Shown here: one piece after another, positions 9,099 to 17,841 of the stretch | Numbering within the stretch: position 1 is the stretch's first letter | Layout of the letters: each line of letters opens with the position of its first letter | Assembly (NCBI GenBank): GCA_903867225.1 | Contig: CAIPQN010000045.1 | Location: forward strand, 1 to 61,041 | DNA from: an uncultured Pseudomonadota bacterium | Lineage (GTDB): Bacteria > Pseudomonadota > Gammaproteobacteria > Methylococcales > Methylomonadaceae | Direction of reading: 5' to 3' | Length of the DNA: 61,041 bases | Translations under genes and position numbers: made by a program | The notes under the pieces: generated by a model | The model's input: the letters and a program-made list of their open reading frames with translations, nothing else | Databases searched by the model: none | What the model was told of the DNA's origin: nothing

Positions 9099-9443
9099 TT
9101 ACTTCGTTTTTCTTGAACTCGCACACTTAATACAATTCAATGAATACGGTACTGCTTTGAGTCGTTCTGGGTTAATTATTTCGCCACATTCTTGGCAAAC
9201 GTTATAATCTCCCGCATCAATTCGCGCTATTGCCTGTTTAATTGCTGCAATTTCTACTATCGCTGAATTACCCAAATAATCTTGCACTTCATTATTTTCA
9301 TTTAGTATCGCTTGCTCTTCGGAATCTTTTTCCAAATCTCCATCAGCATGACGCATATCTTCCGTAATTGTTGTTAATCTCTCATCTAATTCTTCCAACA
9401 TCGAAATTAAATTGTGACGCACATCGTCATAATTCGTACTCAT
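9099..9443 (-). CDS. TraR/DksA-family C4 zinc-finger protein
   Basis: A 114-residue protein with an N-terminal coiled-coil segment (about 5-70) and a zinc finger of Cys83-x2-Cys86 (CQECG) and Cys104-x2-Cys107 (CIKCA). DksA-type proteins enter the RNA polymerase secondary channel and modulate initiation, often with ppGpp. It is shorter than E. coli DksA (151 residues), and the coiled-coil tip carries DGDLEKDSEEQA, so it belongs to the short DksA/YbiI-like group. It is a single gene, divergent from trxB. Confidence 0.82.
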   Translation of the reverse strand: MSTNYDDVRHNLISMLEELDERLTTITEDMRHADGDLEKDSEEQAILNENNEVQDYLGNSAIVEIAAIKQAIARIDAGDYNVCQECGEIINPERLKAVPYSLNCIKCASSRKTK

Positions 9444-9544
9444 TTCATACTCCTTTCTTGTTTAAATCGTTTAAAGTAGCGCGAATTATAGCGTAATAAA
9501 CATTTACCAATTACGATTTCAGCGCGATAATTCCTACTGTTTAA

Positions 9545-10528
<984 letters not shown>

Positions 10529-10530
10529 AA

Positions 10531-11226
10531 ATGAAGCTCGTTCTTCTTGATGCAAATAATCCCTTGCAGCCTTTTCCTGCGTTACGAAATGCGTTGCGTG
10601 AACCAAATGGTTTGTTGGCTGTAGGTGGTTGTTTATCAAGCGAGCGATTAATCAATGCGTATCGGCACGGTGCATTTCCTTGGTTTAGTGGCGAAGAACC
10701 GATTTTGTGGTGGTCGCCCAATCCTCGCCTTGTTTTATTCCCCGAAAAATTAAGCGTTTCAAAACGACTCGCGAAAACGATTCGGCAAAAAAAATTCAAT
10801 GTGACAATAAATCAAGTATTTGATTCTGTTATTTCAAAATGTGGTGAATTACGCACCGACGCAGAAGGAACTTGGATTAGTGACGATATTAAACGAGCAT
10901 ATTCTCAATTACATCGACAAGGTATCGCGCATTCATTTGAAGCATGGTTTGACGGGGAATTAGTGGGTGGTTTGTATGGCGTAGCATTAGGTAACGTCTT
11001 TTTTGGTGAATCTATGTTTCATACAATGAGCGACGCATCAAAAGTGGCGTTTGCTCATTGCGTCCAACATTTGCAATCATTAGGTTTTCAGCTCATTGAT
11101 TGCCAAGTTCATAGTGAGCATTTAGTGAGCTTGGGCGCGGAAGAAATTTCGCGTTCTGAATTTTCAAAATTACTTGCAATACATTGCACTGACAACGAAC
11201 TGATAACTGCTACAATTAGCCAATGA
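10531..11226 (+). CDS. aat: Leucyl/phenylalanyl-tRNA--protein transferase
   Basis: N-end-rule enzyme of 231 residues that adds Leu or Phe from aminoacyl-tRNA to proteins with N-terminal Arg or Lys, marking them for ClpS/ClpAP. Family blocks are AFPWFSGEEPILWWSPNPR (about 49-67), EAWFDGELVGGLYGV and VFFGESMFH, followed by LIDCQVHSEHLVSLGAEEI. Gap to trxB is 2 bp, so the two genes are probably co-transcribed. Confidence 0.95.
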   Translation: MKLVLLDANNPLQPFPALRNALREPNGLLAVGGCLSSERLINAYRHGAFPWFSGEEPILWWSPNPRLVLFPEKLSVSKRLAKTIRQKKFNVTINQVFDSVISKCGELRTDAEGTWISDDIKRAYSQLHRQGIAHSFEAWFDGELVGGLYGVALGNVFFGESMFHTMSDASKVAFAHCVQHLQSLGFQLIDCQVHSEHLVSLGAEEISRSEFSKLLAIHCTDNELITATISQ

Positions 11227-11251
11227 TGAAGCACTTTTTGAACATTAAATT

Positions 11252-12268
11252 ATGAGTTTTTTAACACCAAACCAAATTTTTTCGTGGATGTTTCGATTGT
11301 CTGCTCAACAAGATTATCAAACATTAACGCACGAGTTTTTAAACATTCTCCAAGAAAATCCGCAGGTCAATGAAGCAAGTGGTTATGAAATCTATAATCA
11401 CAAACTTAAAATTTCGGGCGAAGTTATTATTGATGAACGTTTAATTCGCCGATTTCCTCTGGATTTCACCAAAGAAGATGATATTTCTGACAACGTGCGC
11501 GTGAGTGATTCTGCTCATATTATTGGCGTTGCAACTAGCGATGCAGATGCAAATGGTGATTTTTCTTGGAGCGTTTTAACTGTCAAAGGCGGCAGTGGAC
11601 CTGATCGTTCGATATTGGTTGAAGGGAAATTAAACGCCTCCACAATAGAAATACTGAAACATTTGCGTGGTATTTACCAAAATATGGTGATATTGCACGA
11701 CATAAAAGAACGGGATTTGTTAACGACTTTGCCAAATCGCCAATCGTTAGATTCACGTTTGATGCAGGTTTGCCAACATTATTCTAATCATCCGATTGTC
11801 GATAAAATGCACGACAAATGTTCGTGGATTGCGATTTTAGATATTGATCATTTTAAACGTGTAAATGACAATTTTGGGCATTTGTACGGCGATGAAGTAT
11901 TGCTTATTTTCAGTCAAATCATGGATAGAAAGTTTCGTTATAACGATTTTCTATTTCGATATGGGGGCGAGGAATTTGTTGTCGTTTTAAATTTATCAAC
12001 CCAAGAAGCCGCGATGACTGTGTTTAATCGTTTTCGTTCCGCTGTTGAAGAATATCATTTTCCGACCGTTGGCAAAGTCACGGTGAGTATCGGCGTAACG
12101 CACATTGATAACTCTGCGATGCCAAGTATGCTTTTGGATCGTGCCGACAAAGCACTTTATTACGCCAAAGAACACGGACGAAATCAGGTAGTATTATTTG
12201 AATCTACGCCCGAATTAGTCGCTGAAGAATATGAACATAGCGACGACGGTGAAATTGAATTATTTTAA
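11252..12268 (+). CDS. GGDEF-domain diguanylate cyclase
   Basis: A 338-residue soluble protein. Residues 1-150 form an uncharacterised N-terminal region with no membrane helix. A GGDEF domain (about 155-320) carries the active-site GGEEF (238-242) and the metal/GTP-binding DIDHFKRVNDNFGH. An inhibitory I-site RYND (229-232) lies exactly five residues before it, so product feedback is expected. It should make cyclic di-GMP from GTP. It starts 25 bp after aat. The input signal cannot be inferred. Confidence 0.9.
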   Translation: MSFLTPNQIFSWMFRLSAQQDYQTLTHEFLNILQENPQVNEASGYEIYNHKLKISGEVIIDERLIRRFPLDFTKEDDISDNVRVSDSAHIIGVATSDADANGDFSWSVLTVKGGSGPDRSILVEGKLNASTIEILKHLRGIYQNMVILHDIKERDLLTTLPNRQSLDSRLMQVCQHYSNHPIVDKMHDKCSWIAILDIDHFKRVNDNFGHLYGDEVLLIFSQIMDRKFRYNDFLFRYGGEEFVVVLNLSTQEAAMTVFNRFRSAVEEYHFPTVGKVTVSIGVTHIDNSAMPSMLLDRADKALYYAKEHGRNQVVLFESTPELVAEEYEHSDDGEIELF

Positions 12269-12278
12269 GGATTTTTAA

Positions 12279-13208
12279 ATGAAAAAATTAAAATGTGCCG
12301 TCATTGGCACGGGTTATTTAGGAAAATTTCATGCGGAAAAATACGCGAATTTAGCCGAATGTGAATTGGTCGCCGTCGTGGATATAAATGCCGAAACGGC
12401 AAAAACCATTGCAGATAAACATGGCGCACAAGCCTTAACGGATTATGAGCCACTTTTAGGCAAAGTCGATGCGGTAAGCATTGTCGTTCCAACAACGTTG
12501 CATTATCAGGTTGCGAAAGATTTTTTAAATGCAGGTTCGCACGTTTTAATTGAAAAACCCATCACGACAACCGTTGAGCAAGCAGATGAATTGATTGCGA
12601 TTGCCAAAGAGAAAAACTTGATCTTGCAAGTTGGACATTTAGAACGTTTTAATCCTGCCGTTCTTGCACTCGATAAAGATGAAAAACCGTTGTTTATTGA
12701 ATCGCATCGTTTATCGCCATTTAATCTGCGTGCGAATGATGTCAGCGTTGTTTTGGATTTAATGATTCACGACATTGATATTATTTTGGCGTTGGTGAAT
12801 TCAGAAGTTGTGAAAATTGATGCAAGCGGTACAGCGGTTTTGACGAAAGGCACTGACATTGCAAATGCACGTTTGACGTTTGCGAATGGTTGCGTTGCTA
12901 ACGTGACAGCAAGTCGAATCAGCATGAAACTTGAACGCAAAATGCGTTTATTTCGTCCGACTTCTTACGCTTCGGTCGATTTTCAAAATCGAATTTTACA
13001 AAAATACCGCACGGGTGAAAAAGAAATGTTTCCTGGTGTGCCTGAAATTTTGAGCGAAGAAGCGACGTTTGAAACCAGTGACGCATTGATGGCAGAAATT
13101 CAACAATTTGTCGGCTGTATTCAAACGGGTGAACAACCTTTAGTGACTGGCGAAGCAGCGCGTTTAGCGTTAGCAACCGCAATTCAAATTACAGAATTGT
13201 TGAAGTAG
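12279..13208 (+). CDS. Gfo/Idh/MocA oxidoreductase, possible GnnA (UDP-GlcNAc 3-dehydrogenase)
   Basis: NAD(P)-dependent sugar dehydrogenase of 309 residues. The Rossmann opening is AVIGTGYLGKFHAEKY, the family Glu-Lys-Pro sits at 92-94 (VLIEKPITT), and LDLMIHDIDIIL carries the likely catalytic His. Members beside a DegT aminotransferase include GnnA, which oxidises UDP-GlcNAc at C3 for 2,3-diamino lipid A, reported in Acidithiobacillus and with homologues in Methylococcus. A DegT gene lies 1.6 kb downstream beyond accessory DNA. The pairing is inference; other nucleotide-sugar substrates remain possible. It starts 10 bp after the cyclase gene. Confidence 0.75.
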   Translation: MKKLKCAVIGTGYLGKFHAEKYANLAECELVAVVDINAETAKTIADKHGAQALTDYEPLLGKVDAVSIVVPTTLHYQVAKDFLNAGSHVLIEKPITTTVEQADELIAIAKEKNLILQVGHLERFNPAVLALDKDEKPLFIESHRLSPFNLRANDVSVVLDLMIHDIDIILALVNSEVVKIDASGTAVLTKGTDIANARLTFANGCVANVTASRISMKLERKMRLFRPTSYASVDFQNRILQKYRTGEKEMFPGVPEILSEEATFETSDALMAEIQQFVGCIQTGEQPLVTGEAARLALATAIQITELLK

Positions 13209-13254
13209 CGGTTTAACGATTGAAACTGACGCTGGATTGCGAAACGACGCATAA
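13209..13254 (+). repeat. Rpn-gene 3'-tail scar 1
   Basis: Bases 13209-13251 match the 3' end of the intact Rpn gene (complement of 19038-19080) at 35 of 43 positions, in a single ungapped alignment. The same frame reads GLTIETDAGLRNDA-stop, against GLTIEAVAELRNNAQ-stop in the intact gene. It starts directly after the stop of the oxidoreductase gene, with no Rpn body upstream, and ends 19 bp before the HigB-like toxin gene. Confidence 0.8.
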
Positions 13255-13273
13255 CCAATCTGAATAAGCAAAA

Positions 13274-13573
13274 ATGAAGAAAATTTTAACCACAGAAAAA
13301 TTTGATGACTGGCTTGAAAATTTGCGTGATTTGAAAGCAAAAGCCAGAATTGAAATGCGAATTCAACGTGCAAGAAATGGTAATTTTGGCGATTGCAAAC
13401 CCGTCGGCGAAGGACTCTCTGAAATGCGAATTGATTATGGGGCAGGCTACCGCGTTTATTTTGTGCAACGCGGCACAGAGCTTGTCATTTTGCTGGCAGG
13501 CGGCGATAAAACAACGCAATCGACAGATATTAAAAACGCATTGCAACTTTCACACGAACTAAAAAGAGGCTGA
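13274..13573 (+). CDS. HigB-like RelE/ParE-superfamily toxin (addiction-module killer)
   Basis: Small basic protein of 99 residues from the addiction-module killer group of the RelE/ParE fold: TEKFDDWLENLRDLKAKARI, RARNGNFGDCKPVGEGLSE, then MRIDYGAGYRVYF and a closing LLAGGDKTTQ. Such toxins are usually mRNA interferases acting at the ribosome. Toxin comes before antitoxin, the HigBA order; the antitoxin gene starts 4 bp downstream. The module sits between two copies of the Rpn 3' tail. Confidence 0.88.
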   Translation: MKKILTTEKFDDWLENLRDLKAKARIEMRIQRARNGNFGDCKPVGEGLSEMRIDYGAGYRVYFVQRGTELVILLAGGDKTTQSTDIKNALQLSHELKRG

Positions 13574-13577
13574 TTTT

Positions 13578-13844
13578 ATGACGATTGCACTCAAAGAATG
13601 GAACATTTTAGATCATTTAAAAACAGAGGAAGACATCACGTTATATTTGGAAGCATGTTTTGAAGAAGCAGGCGACGATTCCGATTTTATTGCTCAAGCG
13701 TTGAATGATGTAGCGAAAGCCAAACATTTAACCGTTGCAAACGAAACAGAAAAACCCAGTTTTGATAGCGTGTTTCGTTTGATTAAAACGTTGGGTTTTC
13801 AGTTACAAATCGCACCTGCTAAAAACTTCGCTCATTTGAACTGA
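13578..13844 (+). CDS. HigA-like addiction-module antitoxin
   Basis: An 88-residue partner of the preceding toxin, from the probable addiction module antidote group: KEWNILDHLKTEEDITLYLEACFEEAG followed by a helix-turn-helix region with DFIAQALNDVAKAKHLT and a C-terminal SFDSVFRLIKTLGFQLQI. The HTH normally represses the operon as antitoxin or toxin-antitoxin complex. Its stop overlaps Rpn-tail scar 2. Confidence 0.86.
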   Translation: MTIALKEWNILDHLKTEEDITLYLEACFEEAGDDSDFIAQALNDVAKAKHLTVANETEKPSFDSVFRLIKTLGFQLQIAPAKNFAHLN

Positions 13845-13860
13845 ATTACGAAACGACACA
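13841..13860 (+). repeat. Rpn-gene 3'-tail scar 2
   Basis: CTGAATTACGAAACGACACA matches the last coding codons of the intact Rpn gene (complement of 19038-19057) at 18 of 20 positions, and scar 1 (13232-13251) at 17 of 20. It overlaps the antitoxin stop and lies 9 bp before a BrnT-like ATG. The short length makes it weaker evidence than scar 1. Confidence 0.6.
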
Positions 13861-13869
13861 TGGAAAAGA

Positions 13870-13965
13870 ATGAACTTTGAGTGGAACGAACATAAAAATC
13901 AAAACAACAAATCAGTGAACACAAATCAGATCGAAAATATCTCAATGATGCAATGCAAAGGCTAG
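13870..13965 (+). pseudogene. BrnT-like toxin remnant
   Basis: The ATG at 13870 begins MNFEWNEHKNQNN, which matches the conserved start of BrnT-family (DUF497) toxins, whose opening is typically MKFEWDENKNxxN. The match breaks after about 14 residues and the frame stops at 13965. No BrnA antitoxin is visible. A different frame across 13902-14025 reads through KYLNDAMQRLDIINPTKQCG to a stop; I do not recognise it. The rest of the gap to the RTX gene looks like decayed accessory DNA. Confidence 0.6.
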
Positions 13966-14053
13966 ATATAATCAACCCAACAAAGCAATGTGGTCGCAAA
14001 TCAAAAGGCTATGTTAAAACTTGATTTTCTCAGGGGTGGCTTATTTGATGTAA

Positions 14054-14788
14054 ATGGCAAACATAATTTTTAGCTTAAACCATGAATATATAAAACTTGG
14101 ACACAGAAATATGTACAAATCAGAACTCGCGCCATACTATGAGCTGTTACTAAACGCCGCAGCGAAACAGATATTCACAACTGCGAGCAATCCTAGCCCA
14201 AACCCACCAGCCCAGTTAGTTATGTCAAACAATATACCGTCATTCAGTCAAAGTATCGGGCTGCCTGAAGGTCAACAAGCCTACAATCCTGCTACAGGTC
14301 AAGTAAACATACCTGTTGCTATTACTTCAATTATTCGTGGTACAGCAAAAGCAGATTTTTTAACGGGAACCGATAGCAGCGACAAAATTTCAGGTGCGGC
14401 GGGCAATGACACGCTCACAGGTGCGACGGGCAATGACACGTTAAACGGTGGAGCTGGAAAAGATTTATTAGTTGGTGGGAAAGGGGCTGATATTTTTGTT
14501 TTTATCATCGACAACAATAATTCGCGCGACACGATTTCAGATTTTTCACACCAAGACGGCGACAAAATTGACCTTTCGATAATTGATGCAAACGAAAAAT
14601 TAGCAGGCGACCAAGCCTTTGCGTTTATTGGTAACGCGGCATTCAGCAAAACAAACGCAGCGGGACAATTACGTTTCGATGTAACAAGCAAAATTCTCTA
14701 CGGCAGCACTGATGCTGATATTGCCCCTGAGTTTTCGATTCAATTCAATGGCGTGAGCAGTTTGATTGCGAGTGATTTTGTGCTATAA
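14054..14788 (+). CDS. Small RTX calcium-binding protein
   Basis: A 244-residue protein with four glycine-rich nonapeptides (about residues 114-150: GAAGNDTLT, GATGNDTLN, GGAGKDLLV, GGKGADIFV) that bind Ca2+ as a parallel beta-roll. A serralysin-type C-terminal region follows (DTISDFSHQDGDKIDL through IASDFVL) and ends as type I secretion signals do. There is no N-terminal signal peptide. The N-terminal 100 residues contain a Pro/Ser-rich stretch but no recognisable enzyme. The start could instead be the ATG at 14111. No type I transporter genes are nearby. Upstream DNA is degenerate, suggesting recent rearrangement. Confidence 0.75.
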   Translation: MANIIFSLNHEYIKLGHRNMYKSELAPYYELLLNAAAKQIFTTASNPSPNPPAQLVMSNNIPSFSQSIGLPEGQQAYNPATGQVNIPVAITSIIRGTAKADFLTGTDSSDKISGAAGNDTLTGATGNDTLNGGAGKDLLVGGKGADIFVFIIDNNNSRDTISDFSHQDGDKIDLSIIDANEKLAGDQAFAFIGNAAFSKTNAAGQLRFDVTSKILYGSTDADIAPEFSIQFNGVSSLIASDFVL

Positions 14789-14824
14789 AAATTTTCAAAT
14801 TCTCAACTTTTAGGAAACAAAAAT

Positions 14825-15919
14825 ATGATCCCAATGGTCAACCTCAAAGCGCAATACGCCGAAATCAAAGACGAAATTGAACGCGGTTTAGCGGATGTTA
14901 TCGAAAATTGCAGCTTCATTTTAGGCGCGAATGTGCAAGCCTTTGAACGCGAAGCCGCCGAATATCTTGGTGTAAAACACGCGATTGGCGTGGCTTCTGG
15001 CACGGATGCGTTACATTTAGCGTTAATCGCTGAAGGTATTACTGCTGGTGATGAAGTCATTACCACGCCATTTACCTTTATTGCGACAGCCGAAGCGATT
15101 AAATATGTCGGCGCGATTCCTGTGTTTGTGGATATTGACCCGCGCACCTTTAACATTTGTCCCAAAGCGATTGCCGCTGCGATTACGCCAAAAACAAAAG
15201 CCATTATGCCCGTGCATTTGTTTGGACAACCCGCCGATATGACAGCAATTTTAGCGTTGTGTGAACAACATAATTTGAAGTTAATTGAAGATTGTTGCCA
15301 ATCGTTTGGCGCGAGAATCAACGGCAAACAAACAGGCGCAATCGGTCATGCAGCGGGATTTAGTTTTTTTCCAAGCAAAAATTTGGGTGCGTTTGGTGAT
15401 GGCGGTTTAGCGACGACAAATAGTGATGAAACGGCAGCAAAAATTCGCCAACTTCGCAATCACGGTTCGGACGTGCGTTATTATCATGATGTAATTGGTT
15501 ACAACAGTCGTTTAGATGAAATGCAGGCGGTGGTTTTACGCGCCAAACTGAAACACATTGACGAATACAATCAGGGTCGTCGTCGTGTGGCGAAATTGTA
15601 TGCCGAATTGTTGGCAGGTTTGCCACTCGAAATACCGTTTGAAGATGGTTGTGGCGAACACGTTTATCATCAATATACGTTACTTTGTGATAGACGCGAT
15701 GATGTGATGGCTGCGTTGCAAGCCAAACAAATCGGTTGTGCGGTATATTATCCTGTGCCTTTACATCAACAAAATGCGTTCAAAGAAGACTGTGCGGGAC
15801 TGACTTTCCCGATGACAGAATCCGTTGCAGCACATTGTTTTTCACTACCAATTTGTCCGTTTTTGACGGATGCTGAAATTCACGAGATTTGTGATGTTAT
15901 TCGTGGCGTATTCGCTTAA
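14825..15919 (+). CDS. DegT/DnrJ/EryC1-family aminotransferase, possible GnnB
   Basis: PLP-dependent nucleotide-sugar aminotransferase of 364 residues. Hallmarks are VASGTDALHLAL (about 56-67), the cofactor-binding Asp156 (IEDCCQSFGA) and the Schiff-base Lys185 (FFPSKNLGAFGDGG), then NHGSDVRYYHDVIGYNSRLDEMQA. Length and motifs fit GnnB, which would aminate the 3-keto product of a GnnA-like oxidoreductase to give UDP-GlcNAc3N for lipid A. Family members also aminate other keto-sugars, so the assignment rests on the nearby Gfo/Idh gene. Confidence 0.85.
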   Translation: MIPMVNLKAQYAEIKDEIERGLADVIENCSFILGANVQAFEREAAEYLGVKHAIGVASGTDALHLALIAEGITAGDEVITTPFTFIATAEAIKYVGAIPVFVDIDPRTFNICPKAIAAAITPKTKAIMPVHLFGQPADMTAILALCEQHNLKLIEDCCQSFGARINGKQTGAIGHAAGFSFFPSKNLGAFGDGGLATTNSDETAAKIRQLRNHGSDVRYYHDVIGYNSRLDEMQAVVLRAKLKHIDEYNQGRRRVAKLYAELLAGLPLEIPFEDGCGEHVYHQYTLLCDRRDDVMAALQAKQIGCAVYYPVPLHQQNAFKEDCAGLTFPMTESVAAHCFSLPICPFLTDAEIHEICDVIRGVFA

Positions 15920-15934
15920 ATCACGTCGCCCATT

Positions 15935-16321
15935 TTAATGAGCAATTCCCGAGCTATCTAATTCTTGTAAAAAGTGGGTAATTGATAAGGTAACGTCATC
16001 AGACGCACGGTTGAAATCAGACGTATTGCTGTCTAATAGCTGCAATGCGTCTTCATATCTTTTGGCGTTAACAAGCGTCGCCACTTTACCCGCTTCAATA
16101 TGAAATTTCATGTGCTTTGTTATGCAATCTAAAAAACTTGGCAACTGTTTGAATTTTGAATAGATTTCTTTTTTATGCAACCATTTACCAACAGTACAAC
16201 GCCCGTCATCGCTGATCGATCCTATGTTAAGTTTTTCTTTGTTGGCAATAGCAATCGCTAATTTCATTTTCCATTTTGCGTGACTTTTAATTAAATCACC
16301 TGAATCACATATATTTTTCAT
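15935..16321 (-). CDS. Stand-alone CZB (chemoreceptor zinc-binding) domain protein
   Basis: A 128-residue helical protein made entirely of a CZB domain, with the 3His/1Cys zinc set in place: His14 (SHAKWKM), Cys42 (GRCTVGKWL), His70 and His74 (KHMKFHIEAG). CZB domains usually sit at the end of chemoreceptors or diguanylate cyclases such as DgcZ and sense zinc or oxidants. Here there is no output domain, so it must act through a partner or as a zinc-binding protein. It converges with the aminotransferase gene; mfnB lies 82 bp upstream. Confidence 0.82.
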   Translation of the reverse strand: MKNICDSGDLIKSHAKWKMKLAIAIANKEKLNIGSISDDGRCTVGKWLHKKEIYSKFKQLPSFLDCITKHMKFHIEAGKVATLVNAKRYEDALQLLDSNTSDFNRASDDVTLSITHFLQELDSSGIAH

Positions 16322-16403
16322 ACATTCCCCCGAAGTTAAAATTGAGTTGAATTAAAAATATACACATGATTAATGACAACCAATAGACATTAAACGAGAA
16401 AAA

Positions 16404-17084
16404 TTATGCGTGATGAAAAATAGCTGTGCGAATTTGTTCCAGTGCATTCAAATCCAATTCCCCGACACGATTATGTTGATTACATAACGCGCCCCGAAAG
16501 CCCAAATAATCTGCGTCAAACGGCAACAATTCGGTGATATTTTCCAACCGCAACGAACCTGCTAAACCACAAATTAAGGCTTCTTTTTTAGTAAGTTCGA
16601 CAAATTTCGCAATCGTTTCTTTCGACATAACTTCTGTCAACGAACCATTTTGTTTGTGCATTGTGTCGAGCATTACGCCCACAAAATTCGCCTTTTTCAA
16701 TTCGGGAATAATCGAAAAATCAGGTTTCGTATCGGCAAATAAAACCACAATCAATTTTTTATTTTCTGTTAAACCACCAAGTTTCTGCACAATCGAAATC
16801 CAATCCCCGTCAGGGAAAAAACCAATTTTGACAAAATCCACGCCCGTTTTTGCCATTTCTGAAACGGCGTTAAAAATGATTTCAGCATTCATTGGCAAAT
16901 CGCCCACCGTTGCACTAACAGGACAACGTCGGTTTATTTTTTCAACAATTTTCGTAACCAATTCGACAGGCAATGCACCCAAAGCACCAAATTCGGGTTG
17001 TTTCAAATCGATAATATCGACCTTTGCATTAAATACGAATTCGGCTTCGACTAAATTTTTAACACTGGCTAACATTCCCGTCAT
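16404..17084 (-). CDS. mfnB: (5-formylfuran-3-yl)methyl phosphate synthase MfnB
   Basis: TIM-barrel enzyme of 226 residues (former DUF556). MfnB condenses two glyceraldehyde-3-phosphate molecules to the furan precursor of methanofuran. Matches to the archaeal enzyme are VDIIDLKQPEFGALGA with catalytic Lys28, SATVGDLPM, VDFVKIGFF with Lys86, and the C-terminal YLGFRGALCNQ. In methylotrophs it serves the methanofuran/H4MPT-linked formaldehyde oxidation pathway. Its ATG overlaps the DUF447 stop by 4 bp, so translation is coupled. Confidence 0.9.
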   Translation of the reverse strand: MTGMLASVKNLVEAEFVFNAKVDIIDLKQPEFGALGALPVELVTKIVEKINRRCPVSATVGDLPMNAEIIFNAVSEMAKTGVDFVKIGFFPDGDWISIVQKLGGLTENKKLIVVLFADTKPDFSIIPELKKANFVGVMLDTMHKQNGSLTEVMSKETIAKFVELTKKEALICGLAGSLRLENITELLPFDADYLGFRGALCNQHNRVGELDLNALEQIRTAIFHHA

Positions 17085-17626
17085 TTTAAATTCTCCTTTT
17101 TGAATGTTTCAATCGCGTCCATTATCCAGCCCCATGCCTCCAATTCACGTTCGCCTGCGGTTTTTTCTAGCCCAATTTTTAAATAGGCGATTTCGCTGTC
17201 GATTTTTTCTAATGGCAACATTTTTAAACGACTGACTAAAATTGCGGCTTCCAAAACCGAGTATTGAGCGCGATTAAATCCCCTAAATGGCGCGTGATTA
17301 ACGGTGTTTAAAATTTTACAAATCAACGTCGGGCGCATTTCGTCGTCTTCGATTCGTACTAATTCGACTTCGCTGTGTGCTAACGCGCCCTCTAAAACCA
17401 AACCATTTAAATTCCAATCGCGCCGTCCCGTTAAACAGCCTGCAAAAATTCGCACATCGTCGCAATAATTTAAAACAGCGGTTTTGGTTTCGAGTAAATT
17501 CGTTAACGTGGTTGACGGTTTAAACGGCAAAATGTGAATTTCATCGCCGTGAACATGAACACCCATTGGCGCGAGATGTGGAATGCCGTTGGCATTTTGA
17601 GTGGTAACAATAAGTTCTTGAATCAT
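17081..17626 (-). CDS. DUF447-family protein of H4MPT-type gene clusters
   Basis: A 181-residue protein with a split-barrel flavin-binding-like fold: IQELIVTTQNANGIPHLAPMGV, HVHGDEIHILPFKPSTTLTNLL and VNHAPFRGFNRAQYSVLEAAIL. DUF447 genes are found in methanogens and in H4MPT-using methylotrophs, generally beside cofactor-synthesis genes. The reaction is not established. It overlaps mfnB by 4 bp, forming a two-gene unit. Confidence 0.82.
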   Translation of the reverse strand: MIQELIVTTQNANGIPHLAPMGVHVHGDEIHILPFKPSTTLTNLLETKTAVLNYCDDVRIFAGCLTGRRDWNLNGLVLEGALAHSEVELVRIEDDEMRPTLICKILNTVNHAPFRGFNRAQYSVLEAAILVSRLKMLPLEKIDSEIAYLKIGLEKTAGERELEAWGWIMDAIETFKKENLK

Positions 17627-17683
17627 GGTAGTTCTAGGAATTTCACGGGTTATTCAAAAATTGAGGAAATGAAAGAACAAAAT

Positions 17684-17708
17684 CGCCCGTTTTTTTGAAA
17701 AACGGGCG
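17684..17708 (-). terminator. Hairpin between the 40-residue ORF and the DUF447 gene
   Basis: CGCCCGTTTTT pairs with AAAAACGGGCG around a TTG loop. The minus strand continues into ATTTTG, a weak T-tract. It would end transcripts of the zinc-ribbon/small-ORF unit before the DUF447 gene, or act as a partial attenuator. Confidence 0.55.
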
Positions 17709-17718
17709 GTTTCTAAAA

Positions 17719-17841
17719 TTAAAACAAATCCTTTTGTTTAGTTATTTTTTGCTTAGTAATTTTTACAATGTTTTCTGCATTCAATTTTTCATAAACAGCG
17801 TTAAAGTTAAAACCACCAGATATCCGCTCTAAAAACATCAT
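17719..17841 (-). CDS. Translationally coupled 40-residue ORF
   Basis: Short frame of 40 residues beginning MMFLERISGGFNFNAVYEK and ending ITKQKITKQKDLF; basic at the C terminus, with no membrane segment. I do not recognise it. Its ATG overlaps the stop of the upstream membrane-protein gene in an ATGATG arrangement, so ribosomes can reinitiate directly. A second ATG follows at once. The coupling argues that it is real, but there is no family evidence. Confidence 0.45.
   Translation of the reverse strand: MMFLERISGGFNFNAVYEKLNAENIVKITKQKITKQKDLF

Noticed and set aside
14380-14500. CRISPR or tandem-repeat array
   Set aside because: The 27-base periodicity is the RTX nonapeptide code, in frame within an open reading frame; there are no spacers.
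17640-17718. Riboswitch upstream of the DUF447-mfnB pair
   Set aside because: Only a simple hairpin with a weak T-run is visible; no known aptamer core could be recognised.
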